Counted from the stretch's first letter, positions 44,881 to 56,112 are shown. The stretch: 64,000 bases of DNA from Pogostemon cablin (GCA_023678885.1 CM042985.1:28654465-28718464); one strand, 5' to 3'. The notes: a model not told the origin generated them from the sequence alone. A program made the numbers and translations.

Positions 44881-45306
44881 GAGATACATACTAGTTATAT
44901 ATTATATGTATAATAATAATAAAAAAGGCGGCTATTTACACCCTTGAATCTACTAAAAGCACCCCATTAATTTATAAATTTAAAATTTCTTTATGTGAAA
45001 AGACTTAAATACCCTCTTGTAAGTAAGAAAATAAGATTAGTTCACAAATTATCATACATACCCCAATTAAATTTCTAAATGTACCCCATCTTTATAGTGA
45101 TGAACTCTAAACCCTAATCTTGCATCGATACACTGATGGTACCATTAATAATGTGTTTTCAGTTCTGCCTAGCTAAACTGTCTGAAGCTCGACAAAAAAA
45201 TTTCTACAACGCTTCCAAAACACCATCATTCAAAAGATTACAATTTTAAAAAAATCCACAAAAAGTAAGAGATCAAGATTGCCAAAAAAAATGCGTGAAT
45301 AAACAA

Positions 45307-46814
45307 GGATTAATTACTCCCTAATACACCATTTTAAGTGTTATTACTATGAGATACTACATCTAAGTATTAATGCAAGATAAAAAAAATTTAAGGTAGT
45401 TTACCTAATATAACCCCAATTAATATTAATCAATATGCCACCTCACTACTCTATGTAGTATCTACGATTAATTCCACTATAAATATGGATATTTGAAGAT
45501 TTTAACATTATCAGCTCCAAATAAAATAGAAAAAATAGGGCAAGGATATCTCATCGTCTCAGCTTTTTGATTGCGAAGCACAATCCGCCATTCTCCCATG
45601 TTTCTCTCTTATTCTCTCTCTATTTCGTCGGAAACCACCTGTTGCATAATTTCCAATACTTTACTGAAGAAATAAGATTTTCCCCCAGAACTTCCATGAC
45701 CTCCTTCTAAACTCGCAATCCTGCCACCGCATCACGTTACGTTGTACGGTAATTCTTAGTCATCTTCCACAGGAAAGATGACAGCATCATCTTCGACTCT
45801 GTTTTTTGAGGCGTTCCACTTGATTCCAAATTCTAACGCACCGACAAGCTATGATTAGCGGCTATGACATCTGAAAGTTCTTCGAACTTAATTATACTGC
45901 CGACTACAAAGACCCTCCACGAGCCTTGATCAGAACAATGCAAGTCAATGACATCTGCGATAACCATATACGCGCTGGCGGTGGTGATTTGGTTGGTTCG
46001 CTGCGAAGGTAGGGTTAAATGGTGAAAGGGCGTGGATGGATGCCAACGATAATGCACAATTATACACTAGTTGTGCAATAACATATTAGATTGTGCAGAC
46101 ATTTTGTAGGGTTGTGCCATAATGTAATCGGTTGTGCAGCATAATATAATAATGTATAACATGATTCAGACATAATTTTATGTCCAACAGAATTATTTAC
46201 TTTTGATAATTATACTTTTGAAAAAATATGTTATGCATATCTACAGGAAATGTAATTCTTAAATGACATCTGGTTAGGTTGTGCAGATATTTTATAGGAT
46301 TGTGCAACAGTGTAATCGGTTGTGCAGCACAATATAATAATGTACAACATGATTCAGACATAATTTTATGTCCAACATAATTATTTACTTTTGATAATTA
46401 TACTTTTGAAAAACTATGTTATGCATATCTATAAGAAATGTAATTCATACATGACATATGGTTAGATTGTGAAACTTTATTAAAAAGTTGTGCATAAATA
46501 TAACTAATCGTGCAACATATTTATAGACTTATTTCTTGAGAAAATGAATTATTATCAATTACGCTATAATGTGAAGAGTTTTATATAAATGGACAATGAA
46601 TATTAAATGATGATAAAATCTGTTGCAACTTTGGGATCGGTTAGATTGTTACAGTAATTATGAAATAGGATTTCAAGGATATTATCATATCACAAAAGTG
46701 GATAAGGGTATATTTGGGATTGTGCAATGTAATTTGATATATAATAGTATTAATTTTAGATGGATGTACCTAGGAGTAATAGAGAGATAATTTGCACCTA
46801 AAAGTAAGTATTCC
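45307..46814. mobile_element. Larger member of the ATTACT/TAGGTAC MULE family, 1508 bp
   Basis: The perfect 9-bp TSD AATAAACAA lies at 45298-45306 and 46815-46823. The ends are GGATTAATTACTCCCTA and, inverted, GGAATACTTACTTTTAGGTG. The subterminal phrase ATTACTATGAGATAC is shared with 10404-10927. The interior has an open frame at 45833-46057 (minus, 74 codons, unrecognised) and many TTGTGCAG words between 46060 and 46500. Confidence 0.7.
46091..46466. repeat. 188-bp tandem duplication with TTGTGCAG words
   Basis: TTGTGCAGA(C/T)ATTTT starts at 46091 and 46279. Both units continue through TAATCGGTTGTGCAGCA, ATGATTCAGACATAATTTTA and GTTATGCATATCTA. Confidence 0.85.
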
Positions 46815-47840
46815 AATAAACAAACCTTGATATGAGGATTGAATAGAGAGCTTGAGGTGATAATGCCACTAGGAAGGAAAATATGGAGCACTTTACACAT
46901 ATTTGATGATGTTAAACTGATATTTTTAGCCTTTAAACAGGGGAAGAAATAAAAAAGGAATATACTTTTGTTTCTTAGTATTGGAACTCAAGATTAAGCA
47001 TGGGCATATATGCGAAAATCGAAAGATTGGATTTTTATGTTTTGTGGATCCAAGAAATAGTGTGTAGAGTATCAAGCTGATGTTGTTGATTTTGCTGCAG
47101 ACCTGCAACGCCACCGCTGACCATCACCACCCTCCGGCCAACTCCGACGACTGCTTCTCCATATCCTACCAATATGATCCTCGTCAACTCCCCTCCCATA
47201 TCTCCCTCCCCCAATTTGTATACTTTATGATCTTCGCATTTTCCTCAATTTTTTTCCGTCAATAAATGAATTGTAATTGATTTTTAGGGTTCATACTTCG
47301 ATTAATTTTGAATAATAGACTCATAAAAAATTAATATTATGGAGTGTATTTAGAAATTTAATTGGGGTGCATGTATAATAATTTGTCATAACTAATTTTA
47401 TTTTACTATAAAAGGGCATTTACGTCTTCTAATGTAAATATAATTTAAATTTAAAATTAATAGAGTTCGTTTAATAGGTTTGGGGTGTAAATAGCCGTAA
47501 AAAAAAAAAATAACGTGACGAGATTTATTTTAGTAGTATATAAGACGCTACTTGTGCAGTACCATAATTTTATCATTAAATAGGCTCGATTAAGTGAAGA
47601 TGTTGTTCGTTGTTTAAATAGGTAATTGTAAATTGTAAATGGGCTTTTAATTTGAAATTGGGCTTCGATGAGACGGGCTAAATTTGGTGGACCTTTTTTA
47701 TATTGCAGGTATGTCATGTAATTAATATAATGGGCGTAAAGAGGATAGGGTTAAATTGGCAGAAGCAAATCTAGGTCTATTCTCCATCCCTATTCCCTTG
47801 TATCTTCACTTCTCCTCTCAAATCGTAGTTTTCACACACC

Positions 47841-49100
47841 ATGGAGAAACGATCTGGATCTCCATCATCATCAGGAGCAGAGCATGTCAGAAGGCAACGA
47901 TCATCGAAGTTATTAGATCCGGCAAAAATTGGCTTCTATTGCCGTGCGGAGTCCGGGGATTATACGGAATTTCAAATTTTCGTGCTGAATTTAGGGGCTG
48001 ACGGGGACAGCGGTGATGGTTACCCCAAAATTGTTCCGGAGATCCGAATTTACGGGATGGGGGATGATGTTAGGACATCGCAGATGTGCGTTTGCGAATC
48101 CACCCTTTACGTATTTGAGGGACTAACTGACATGAATGATATTGTCTTGACAGAGGCAAGAAGAGTAGTGTGGAAATTACCTCTCTCATCTCTGAATCTA
48201 ACGCCGAAAGAGGATTGCTCAATGCCTATAGAGGAACTTGATAGAGCGCGTGATATGCATCTCCCCAAGTACGATCCTATCCCTATCCCCATCTCAACTC
48301 CTACTGGTCCTAAAATTTTAGTTATATCCTCTATAATGCTTAACACTACTGAAAGGTATAAGACTCCTGAGTTTGCTCCTATTTGTGATCCTGAGTTGTA
48401 TGATATCTCTAAAGACGAGTCGTGGATGATTGAGCCTGAGTTTGTTCCTGTTTGTGATTCTGAGTTGTATGATATCTCTAAGGACTCGTGGGAAAAATTA
48501 CCTATATTACCCGCCAATAATCCCCCTTCCTGTTTCACCAACCGGTTGTTTTCATTCAGCTTGTTAGGAGATTCTTGCCTTATTATTCACACAGAGTTTG
48601 GGGTGTATTTCATGGATTTTAAGCTGACGAACCTGGTGTGGGAGCGTGTTGATATTCCATATTTCCGCCCTATCTTTGGTAATTTCGTGACGATAAAGGA
48701 TCAGTATATTTTGAGTCCTGGGTTGTTGTGGGATCTTAAACAAGATCTTAGAGGGGGTCAATTATCAGAATGGAAATGGGATGAGAAAGCTTTTGTTGAG
48801 TGGCCACTCTCATCTTTGGATCCCTCTGTTCAAAATGAGTATGATCCAAATCCACATCCTGACATCCTCCTCGTTGATCTGATCGACCCAACTTGCTTGT
48901 ACTTGGTTTCGCAAGTTCAGATGCTTAAAGATGGTAATGCTCGTATAATAATTGATGTTTGTCTCTCTGATCTCGAAAATCACGACACAAGTGTAGTCTG
49001 TTCTCGGCGTTTTGCCTTTGATATTTTCCCTTGTTTGGTATCAAGTCAAGGATTGTTTTCAGTTGACCCTTTCAGTGGAAGAGATGTTGTTTATTGTTAA
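47841..49100 (+). CDS. Kelch-like protein, copy 4 (419 aa, intact)
   Basis: This is the only undamaged member. It is a single exon of 419 codons, from MEKRSGSPSSSGAEHVRRQR to SVDPFSGRDVVYC. The start is chosen because it is shared with the other copies and follows a CACACACC leader. Residues 14-24 are basic. Residues 85-112 (CESTLYVFEGL...VVWKL) look like one propeller blade. Residues 176-195 (EFAPICDPELYDISKDESW) and 199-217 (EFVPVCDSELYDISKDSW) are a tandem duplication; the second leads into the kelch-like DSWEKLP. Residues 235-275 (LFSFSLLGDSCLII...VWERVDIP) look like another blade. No F-box, signal peptide or membrane span is seen. It is probably a soluble protein of a plant-specific, lineage-expanded family. 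Molecular function and expression are unknown. Confidence 0.75.
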   Translation: MEKRSGSPSSSGAEHVRRQRSSKLLDPAKIGFYCRAESGDYTEFQIFVLNLGADGDSGDGYPKIVPEIRIYGMGDDVRTSQMCVCESTLYVFEGLTDMNDIVLTEARRVVWKLPLSSLNLTPKEDCSMPIEELDRARDMHLPKYDPIPIPISTPTGPKILVISSIMLNTTERYKTPEFAPICDPELYDISKDESWMIEPEFVPVCDSELYDISKDSWEKLPILPANNPPSCFTNRLFSFSLLGDSCLIIHTEFGVYFMDFKLTNLVWERVDIPYFRPIFGNFVTIKDQYILSPGLLWDLKQDLRGGQLSEWKWDEKAFVEWPLSSLDPSVQNEYDPNPHPDILLVDLIDPTCLYLVSQVQMLKDGNARIIIDVCLSDLENHDTSVVCSRRFAFDIFPCLVSSQGLFSVDPFSGRDVVYC

Positions 49101-49582
49101 GTCATGCTTCTGTTGATTGTTTTTAGTTTTTTCTTTCTATAATATTACTCCATGTGTTTTCGTATCATGTTGCCAGTAACTCTCTCAATTGTGGGCAAGG
49201 GCTTTACTTGTTTGCTGGTTTTTGATGTTTAATGTGTGACTATGCTTTTCTTTCTTTCTGGTGGAGTATTGGGGAAGGGCTTTGTGCTTAATGTCTTAAC
49301 TTGCTTAGTTAGACATGGCCTCAAAACAGAGAATGAATTGTTGAAAGTATAATCTGTGATCTGCTACAGATTTCAGCTTGTATTTTGAATGGAATCTCCT
49401 GAATCTTTGAAGGGTTAAATTGAATTATTTAAGCAAAGTTACGGGACTGAATTAGTTTTTAGCCCAATTAGTTGTTGTCCTGCTTTAAATTGAATTTTAA
49501 TCTTGATAGCTGAAAATGAGAAGTATAGCTGATGCCGCAACCTACAACTCCCTCCTACTTAAGCAGTTAAGATATGATATGC

Positions 49583-49840
49583 GTAGCTCAACTGGTCAAC
49601 AAGGGGACATTTTGAAATAATGACAAGGGGACATCTTGAAATAATGACCAAGGATCGATTCTCAACTGGTCAACAAGGGGACATCTTGAAATAATGACCA
49701 AGGATCGATTCCCACCCGCAGCGTGGGAGCAAAAACCCTAAATAAAGGGGTTCCTTGTGTGGTGGGTGATGGTCTAACACTTGTTGGTTGGTTGAGTCAC
49801 CATGAGGGCGGCTGGGGTGGCCGGATCCACCTTTTGAATC
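49583..49840 (+). mobile_element. tRNA-derived SINE, about 258 bp
   Basis: The perfect 11-bp TSD ATATGATATGC flanks it (49572-49582 and 49841-49851). The head carries an A-box-like GTAGCTCAACTGG and a B-box-like GGATCGATTCC. The stretch between the boxes is expanded by a partial tandem duplication (TCAACTGGTCAACAAGGGG twice). The tail ends CCACCTTTT before the TSD. The homologous position downstream of gene copy 1 (about 6376-6387) lacks the insert and has one copy of the target. RNA polymerase III transcription is inferred from the boxes only. Confidence 0.85.
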
Positions 49841-50045
49841 ATATGATATGCATAATAATTTAATAGAAAAAAACAACGTTTTAAGGAAATGGTCTCACTA
49901 TCAAGTAGACATGAATAAGGAATAATGATTTCACCTCTAAAAATCTGCCTTACTTTCTGTTACTACCACGCTTGCACCTAACAGAAAAATGAGCATCTCT
50001 CAAATTTTGTACTTAATTAAATTAGGATTGATACATGTCGAATCC

Positions 50046-50312
50046 ACTTAGAGTAATCAGGCACTGTAAGCTAAAACCAAATTCTAAGAGATGAGAAAGA
50101 TCTAAAACAAGATAAATGAGCAAAAATTTTGCATACGATAAGGTAGTTTTTGGTTCACAATTGGTTAATAATACTCAATGGGTCTATTGCAAAAAAATAA
50201 AGGAGTTTGCATACTAATTTCTTTTGAAATCCATTAAGGGCCCAATGGATTAGAACTTAAGAATGGGCCCATGAAACTAATAATTAATTAAAGCCATTAT
50301 CGTGCTCATTCC
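50046..50312. other. Short intergenic segment
   Basis: Nothing recognised between the duplication border and the copia LTR. Confidence 0.4.
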
Positions 50313-50582
50313 TGTTGTAATATGGATTAGGTGGTCATTACTAATATGGATTAGGTGGCCATTACCATTACTAATATGGATTAGGTGGTTTATGTTCTTA
50401 TTTAAGAAGTTGAAAATTTCATGTAATGAAGTGTGAGAAAAACACATATTATGATTGTTGGGGAAATAGAAAATCCTTGGTCTTCATCTTATTGATTCTT
50501 CTCCTCTCTTCTTCTTCTTGCTATTACTTTCTTTCTTCAATTTACTATTGATGATTACCTTTTCTTTAATTATTATTTAACA
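50313..50582 (+). repeat. 5' LTR of copia 2
   Basis: It pairs with 60769-61011. It is longer because the ATATGGATTAGGTGG phrase occurs once more than in the 3' LTR. Confidence 0.9.
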
Positions 50583-50596
50583 CGTTATCAGCACGA
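50583..50596 (+). other. Putative primer-binding site of copia 2
   Basis: CGTTATCAGCACGA directly follows the 5' LTR, a position and sequence seen in some plant copia lineages. The priming tRNA is not certain. Confidence 0.55.
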
Positions 50597-50693
50597 CGTT
50601 CTAACCACTGGAAGGAAACCCTAGAAAAGAATCGTATCACGAAGATTGACTTTGAATCATTACACCCTTTATTTATTTATTTACTTTTATTTG

Positions 50694-50696
<3 letters not shown>

Positions 50697-50740
<44 letters not shown>
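50697..50740. repeat. (AT)n microsatellite
   Basis: About 44 bp of uninterrupted AT in the leader of copia 2. Confidence 0.95.
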
Positions 50741-50743
<3 letters not shown>

Positions 50744-50826
50744 CATAATATGATTTTATCTTTTAAATTTATATGCTTCTAAAAATAATCGATTCTTATT
50801 TTTTTAATAATTGTAGTTCATTGAAT

Positions 50827-51890
50827 ATGTTTGACATCACTAAGAAGGAATTCACCGAACTTGCCTTAGATGGCAACAATTATTTAACATGGGTCCTAGA
50901 TGTGGAAATACACCTAGCTGCTAGTGATTTGAGTGACACTATCATTTCAAATGCTAATACTACTCCAGCCCAGAAGCCTAAATCACTCATATTCATTCGT
51001 CATCATTTAAACAAAGATTTAAAAAATGAGTACCTAACAGAAAAAGATCCTCTTATCTTATGGCAATCCCTGAAGGATCGTTTTGATCAACAAACTGTGA
51101 TAATTCTCCCTCAAGCTCAATATGATTGGTTGAATTTAAGATTCCAAGATTTCAAATCAGTTACAAAATACAATTCCACTCTACATCATATTATCTCGCA
51201 GTTGAAACTTTGTAAGCAGACAATTACTGAAATTGAATTGATTGAAAAGACTATTTCCACCTTCCATGCTAGCAATCTTGTACTCCAGCAGCAATACAGA
51301 ATCAAAAATTATACTAAACACTCAGAGCTTATTTCGGCATTATTGGTAGCAGAAAAGCATAACCAGTTGTTAATGAAAAATCATAATGCTAGACTAGTTG
51401 GTTCAAAACTTGTGCCTGAAGCATATGACACATTCTATATGAATCGACGTGGAAGGGTAGAGGAAGAACAAGAGGAAATGATCGAGGGAATTCACATTGG
51501 GCTCATCACAGTGGTAGAGGAAACTTAAGTGGGCCTCAAAGAGGTGGTCGAGGCAACTCAAGTTTATTACTTCGACATGGTCGAGGTCGAGGTTGAGGAT
51601 TTAAAGGTATTGATAGGGCTCAGGGTAGTGGAATGACTCAAAATAATACCCATGAACAAATTCCAAATTCTACTCAACAAAACTAGAATCAGATTTGTTA
51701 TAGATATGGATGTGATGGTCATTGGTCTTGCACTTGTCGAACACCAAAATACTTAGTTGAAGCTTATCAAAGAATGCAAAATGACAAGAAGGGAAAGGCC
51801 ATCAATGGTGAATCACATCATATAAAATTGCCTGAAGCAAATAAAGATTTTGACCATGACAATGATGACCTCTTGGGACTCAAGCTCGAG
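50827..51890 (+). pseudogene. Copia 2 gag
   Basis: The start is MFDITKKEFTELALDGNNYL, with an intact capsid region (LKNEYLTEKDPLILWQSLKD; TISTFHASNVLVLQQQYR-like segment; LISALLVAEKHNQLLMKNH). The frame opens from 50773, but the conserved Met is at 50827. After residue about 230 the Gly/Arg-rich segment breaks frame near 51500 and stops follow. The zinc knuckle is still readable as CYRYGCDGHWSCTC, with the second Cys displaced compared with the usual C-x2-C. The last codons (LKLEDYG) abut the nested element. Confidence 0.8.
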
Positions 51891-51900
51891 GATTATGGAG

Positions 51901-52227
51901 TGTTAGGAATTTTGGACACACACACGACGACACGAATAACACGAGATTTGTTTACCCAGTTCGTCTTTCGACTACATCTGGGGGCGATACCAAGCCAAGA
52001 TTTTTCTTACCTTGTTGGACAAGTCAACTACAATGAGAAAACATCTTGATCTAGATAACACAATGGATAACTTCTTGATCAAGATAACACAATGGATAAC
52101 TTCTTGATCAAGATAATACAATGGATAACTTCTTGATTAAGATAACTTGCCCTAATCCTAAGCCCATTAGGATCAACTGGGCCAAAAGAAATACGGGCCC
52201 AAAGAATTTAGGCTCCATACTCCAACA
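51901..52227 (-). repeat. 3' LTR of copia 3
   Basis: Complete, TGTTAGG to CCAACA. It contains three copies of ATAACACAATGGATAACTTC-like repeats (52050-52140). Confidence 0.85.
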
Positions 52228-52312
52228 ATCTCCCACTTGAAGACTAAATCCTCCATGTAGCATATCTTCTAGTTCTCCTCTCGTATCCGCCTGGCATCGC
52301 CTAGCCTTTTCT

Positions 52313-53805
52313 TTAAGTTCCAAGGACAATTGAAGCTATGCATAGCTTCAATTTCTCTAAGGTCACCACCTTAGTAAACATGTCCGTTGGATTCTCATTT
52401 CCAAGGATCTTCATAAGCTGTAAGACCTTTTTCTCCAAAAGGTGATAGATGTAGTGATACTTCAATTCAACATGCTTTGTTCTTGAGTGAAATGCCGGAT
52501 TCTTTGCAAGAAATATAGCACTTTGACTATCACTGAAAAGAGTACTATTTTCATGCTCCTTCCCAAGTTCCCCCAAGAAATTCTGCAACCACACCATCTC
52601 CTTACTTCCTCTGTCACAGCTATATACTCTAGCTCCGTGGTGGACAATGCAACAACCTTCTGCAACTTAGAAGTTCAAGATATAGCAGTACCACCATAAG
52701 TAAAGACATACCCAGTTGTACTTCTTCTCCCATCAAGGTCATTAGATGCCAAGTCTGCATCCACATAACCCACCAGCGCCACACTCTTGCCTTTGAAACA
52801 CAAAGCATTGTATGTGGTACCTCTCAAGTATTGCAGGACCCACTTTACTGCTTCCCAATGTTGCTTACCCGGATCACTCATGAATCGGCTTACTACTCCC
52901 ACTGCATGAGCAATATCTGGTCTTGTAGACACCATGGCATACATGATGCTATCAATTGCTGAAACATATGGAACACTCATCATTTGTGCACGTTCCTCCT
53001 TGTTCTTTGGTGATTCCTTCTTTGAAAGTTTGAATTGACATCCCAGTGGAACACCCACAGGCTTCGACTCTGACATGTTGAATTTTTCCAGGATCTTCTG
53101 AATGTAACTCGCCTGTGAAAGATATACATATCCCATCGCCTTATCACGTTCAATCCTCATGCCCAAAATCTATTTTGCCTCTCCAAGATCCTTCATGGAG
53201 AACCGTTCTGACAACTGTTTCTTCAACTTATATACCTCTCTTGCATCGACTCCTATGATCAACATATCATCAACATATAGCAAGAGAATAAGGAAGCTTT
53301 TGTCAAACCTCTTGTAGTAGCAACAATGATCAGCGTGACATCTATGGTAATCAATCTCCATCATGAAGCTGTCAAACTTCTTATACCACTGCTTTGAGGC
53401 TTGTTTTAGGCCATACAAACTTTTCTTTAATTTGCATACAAGTGGCTCATTTCCCTTCTCTACGAAACCCTCAGGTTGTGTCATGTACAACTCTTCCACC
53501 AATTCACCATGGAGAAATGTCGTCTTCACATCCATCTGATGCAATATCAAGTTTTCTGCAGCTACCATACTCAACGCCATTCGAATAGTGGTCAGTTTCA
53601 CAATTGGAGTAAAGACATCAGTATAGTCAATACCATGTCGCTGCTCAAACCCCTTGACAACCAACCGGGCTTTGTAGCGTCTGCTACCGTCAGCTTCATT
53701 CTTGATTCGGTAGACCCACTTGCAGTGCAAAGGCTTTTTACCCTTTGGGAGCTCAACAAGTTCCCAAGTGCCATTCAACAGAAGAGATGCTAACTCATCA
53801 TCCAT
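52313..53805 (-). pseudogene. Copia 3 reverse transcriptase and RNase H
   Basis: 53805-53170 reads WELVELPKGKKPLHCKWVYR, KARLVVKGFEQRHGIDYTDV, and the catalytic LLLYVDDMLIIG. A TAG just before ILGMRIERD interrupts. The thumb and connection continue to 52675 (YVDADLASNDLDGRRSTTGY). RNase H continues with VVALSTTELEYIAVTEE, a frame change near 52600, then SQSAIFLAKNPAFHSRTKHV to 52313. The YVDD active site is intact. Confidence 0.85.
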
Positions 53806-53856
53806 AACACCTCTCCATTTTCGTCTATCTTCACTCTGCTCTGTCTCTGCATGACA

Positions 53857-54940
53857 CTAAGGCTCACCACCATCAGTAAGTAACAAGTAGTAGTTAGAGG
53901 GCGAATACCTATCAGGTGCACGTCGCTCTCTAGCTGGTCTCTGCAACGGATCCTCCAATGGTGGTGGTGGTGTCCTTGGTTCTCCAATGAGAACCTCTTC
54001 CTCATTCTGACTCTCCTTGCTCCCACTTGAGTTTGAGATGTCTAACTCGACTTCTTGGGTATTAGTCTTGTCAGAATTTGATGCCTCCAATCTGTTCTTG
54101 TACATAACCTGTTCATTGAAAACCACATCTCTACTGCGAATAATATTTTGGTTGTTCTCATCCCAGAGTCTATAACCGAACTTATCACCACCATAACCAA
54201 TGAATGTACACTTAACAGATTTAGCATCTAACTTGCTTCTATCATTAGAACTAATATGAGCATATGCAACACAACCAAAGACACACAAGTAAGACAGATT
54301 TACCTCTTTTCCTGTCCATTCTTCCTCTGGTATTCTGTTTTCCAACGGAACTGATGGACCTCTGTTAATTAGGTATGCTGCTGTGTTTACTGCATCTGCC
54401 CAAAACATCTTAAGCATTCCACTCTTCAATCTCATGCATCTAGCTCGCTCATTCAAAGTTCTGTTCATTCGTTCTGCCACTCCATTCTGCTGGGGAGTTC
54501 CTCTCACGGTCTTCTCCATGCGAATTCCATTCTCAGCACAATATTCCTTGAACTCACGGAGTTCATATTCACCTCCATTGTCAGAACGAAGACACTTTAC
54601 TTTTAGCCCCGTTTCATTCTCTACAAGGGCTTTCCAGTTCCTGAAAGTATCAAATGCATTAGTTTTATTTTTTCAGAAAATAAACCCATACCTTTCAAGT
54701 GGAGTCATCGATGAAGGTCATGTAGTACTCCGAACCACCAAGGGACTTCGTGGGCGCTGGTCCCCATAGAACGCTATGCACCAACTCTAACTTTTCTGCC
54801 TTCAAGGTTCTGCCACCTCTCGAGAAACTTACTCTTCTCTGTTTCCCGAAAACACAGTCCTTGCATAGGCCAACTTCAACATATTTCAGCCTTGGAAGTC
54901 TCCCTTTCGAACACATTACCTTCATCCCTTTCTCGCTCAT
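53857..54940 (-). pseudogene. Copia 3 integrase
   Basis: It starts in the zinc-binding region (LLGHMSEKGMKVM, then LCKDCVFGKQRRVSF). The first catalytic Asp (family motif H-[ST]-D-[VL]-x-GP) is Val here, in HSVLWGP at about 54770-54772. After a stop and frame change between 54695 and 54519 the core continues with the second Asp (RSDNGGEY, near 54590) and the catalytic Glu (NGVAERMNRTL). The C-terminal region includes SYLCVFGCVAYAHIS and RDVVFNEQ. Besides the frame break, the Asp change alone should abolish strand transfer. Confidence 0.8.
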
Positions 54941-54958
54941 GTGACCCAGCAGACAGTG

Positions 54959-55240
54959 TCACAAATCAACATTGGTCGTAGCTCCTGCAAGATCAATGCA
55001 GTCCTTGGAGTTAGTTGTAGTATACAACGTCCCCTCCTTCTTCCCTCGCGCTACTATCATTACTCCTTTACTGATCTTCCAACTGTTGCTGCCAAAAGTC
55101 ACTGAGTATTCTTCTACATCAAGCTGTCCAATTGAAAGCAAATTTCTTTTCAATCCTGGAATGTGCCTAACACCATTCAGCTTTAATGTCAATCCGTTTG
55201 GTGTGGATATCCGAACATCTCCTTTCCCCACGATCTTTAA
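54959..55240 (-). pseudogene. Copia 3 protease end and GAG-pre-integrase region
   Basis: GKGDVRISTPNGLTLKLNGV and RHIPGLKRNLLSIGQLDVE are typical of the protease-to-integrase linker of Tork elements. It lies one frame away from gag; the DSG-containing part is degraded around 55240-55290. Confidence 0.7.
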
Positions 55241-56112
55241 GGGCTCATCATCAACAAGGTAGATTGTCCTAATTCACCAGACATATAGTTCACCATTATT
55301 TCAGCATCACTGAATGAGTGAAATGGTTGCGTTTGCTGTCTTCTTCTCATTCTGTCCTTCTTGTATTTCTTGGGCGCTGTACACTGATTCCTGTAGTGAC
55401 CAAACTCATCACAATTCCAGCACTGGATTGAGTCTTTGTCTTTCTTGGATTGACTATTTCCTCTGGACTTTGATCTGCCATGATTCTGCCTACCCTTTGA
55501 TCTGCCCCTATCCTCCGTGTTCAGCACTGGCCCTGAAGTAGATCCAGACTCTTTTCTGTGAACCTCCTCGCTAATCATCAGATCTCTCACTTCGTCAAGC
55601 TTCAATTTATCTTTCGCGGATGAAGCACTAACTGCAGTTACTGTGGCAGCCCAACTATCTGGCAAAGAAGATAACAAAACTAAAACAAGTACCTCGTCAG
55701 TGAATTCGATTTCGACTGAACACAACTGCCCAATGATCATGTTGAACTCGTTCAGATGTTGCTTCACAAGTGTGCCCTCCGATATTCTGAGGTTGAACAA
55801 TCGTCTGATCAAATGAACCTTGTTCGCAGTTGTGGGCTTTTGGTACATCTCCTCCAGAATTTGCAGCATCTCCCTTGCGGACTTGGCTTTAGTTGTGTGG
55901 TAGGCTACGTTCATGGACAATGATAAACGTATCGCACTCATCGCCTTTCTGTTCAACAGATTCCACTCCTTCAGATCCATCTTTTCGGGTTTCACCTTCT
56001 CTTCTAAGGGCATATACAGATCTTTGTCGTAGAGATAATCCTCGATCTGCATCTTCCAGAACCTAAAATTTGATCCGTCAAACTGTTTGATTGAAATCTT
56101 CTCGTCGCTCAT
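55237..56112 (-). pseudogene. Copia 3 gag (Tork-like)
   Basis: The start MSDEKISIKQFDGSNFRFWK (56112) is conserved for Tork/Tnt1-type gag; the frame is open upstream into the primer-site region. It is followed by the UBN2 capsid (MNVAYHTTKAKSAREMLQIL; LPDSWAATVTAVSAS), a basic Ser/Arg/Lys segment, and the CCHC knuckle CWNCDEFGHYRNQC. The open frame itself appears undamaged to near its end, but it no longer reads into pol. Confidence 0.8.

Larger units (their letters stand above)
44927..47497. mobile_element. MULE with nested MULE, possible Pack-MULE
   Basis: The left end GGCGGCTATTTACACCCTTG and right end GGTTTGGGGTGTAAATAGCCG are inverted and belong to the family of 4290-5258. Inner arm words also match (TTTACGTCTTC on the right). 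T(A)n tracts at both borders hide the TSD. A MULE at 45307-46814 lies inside. The right part holds a GC-richer stretch (47085-47220) preceded by TTTGCTGCAG, which looks like an intron 3' splice site followed by exon (TCNATADHHHPPANSDD). The gene of origin was not identified. Confidence 0.65.
47545..50045 (+). repeat. Segmental duplication unit carrying gene copy 4 (inverted)
   Basis: It is the inverse of 6170-8345, including 5' flank (CACTTGTGCAGTACCATAAT also near copy 2) and 3' flank to the TACATGTCGAATCC word. It differs from the copy 1 unit by the SINE insertion at 49583-49840. Confidence 0.7.

Noticed and set aside
45833..46057. 74-codon minus-strand ORF in the nested MULE as a transposase remnant
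   Set aside because: No transposase motif was recognised, so it is kept only as an unrecognised open stretch.
48107..48761. Minus-strand open frames opposite kelch-like copy 4
   Set aside because: They are antisense shadows of the intact plus-strand gene. Equivalent shadows appear opposite copies 1 and 2.
49583..49735. Possible tRNA gene
   Set aside because: A- and B-box-like words are present, but there is no cloverleaf; the TSD and length show a SINE.
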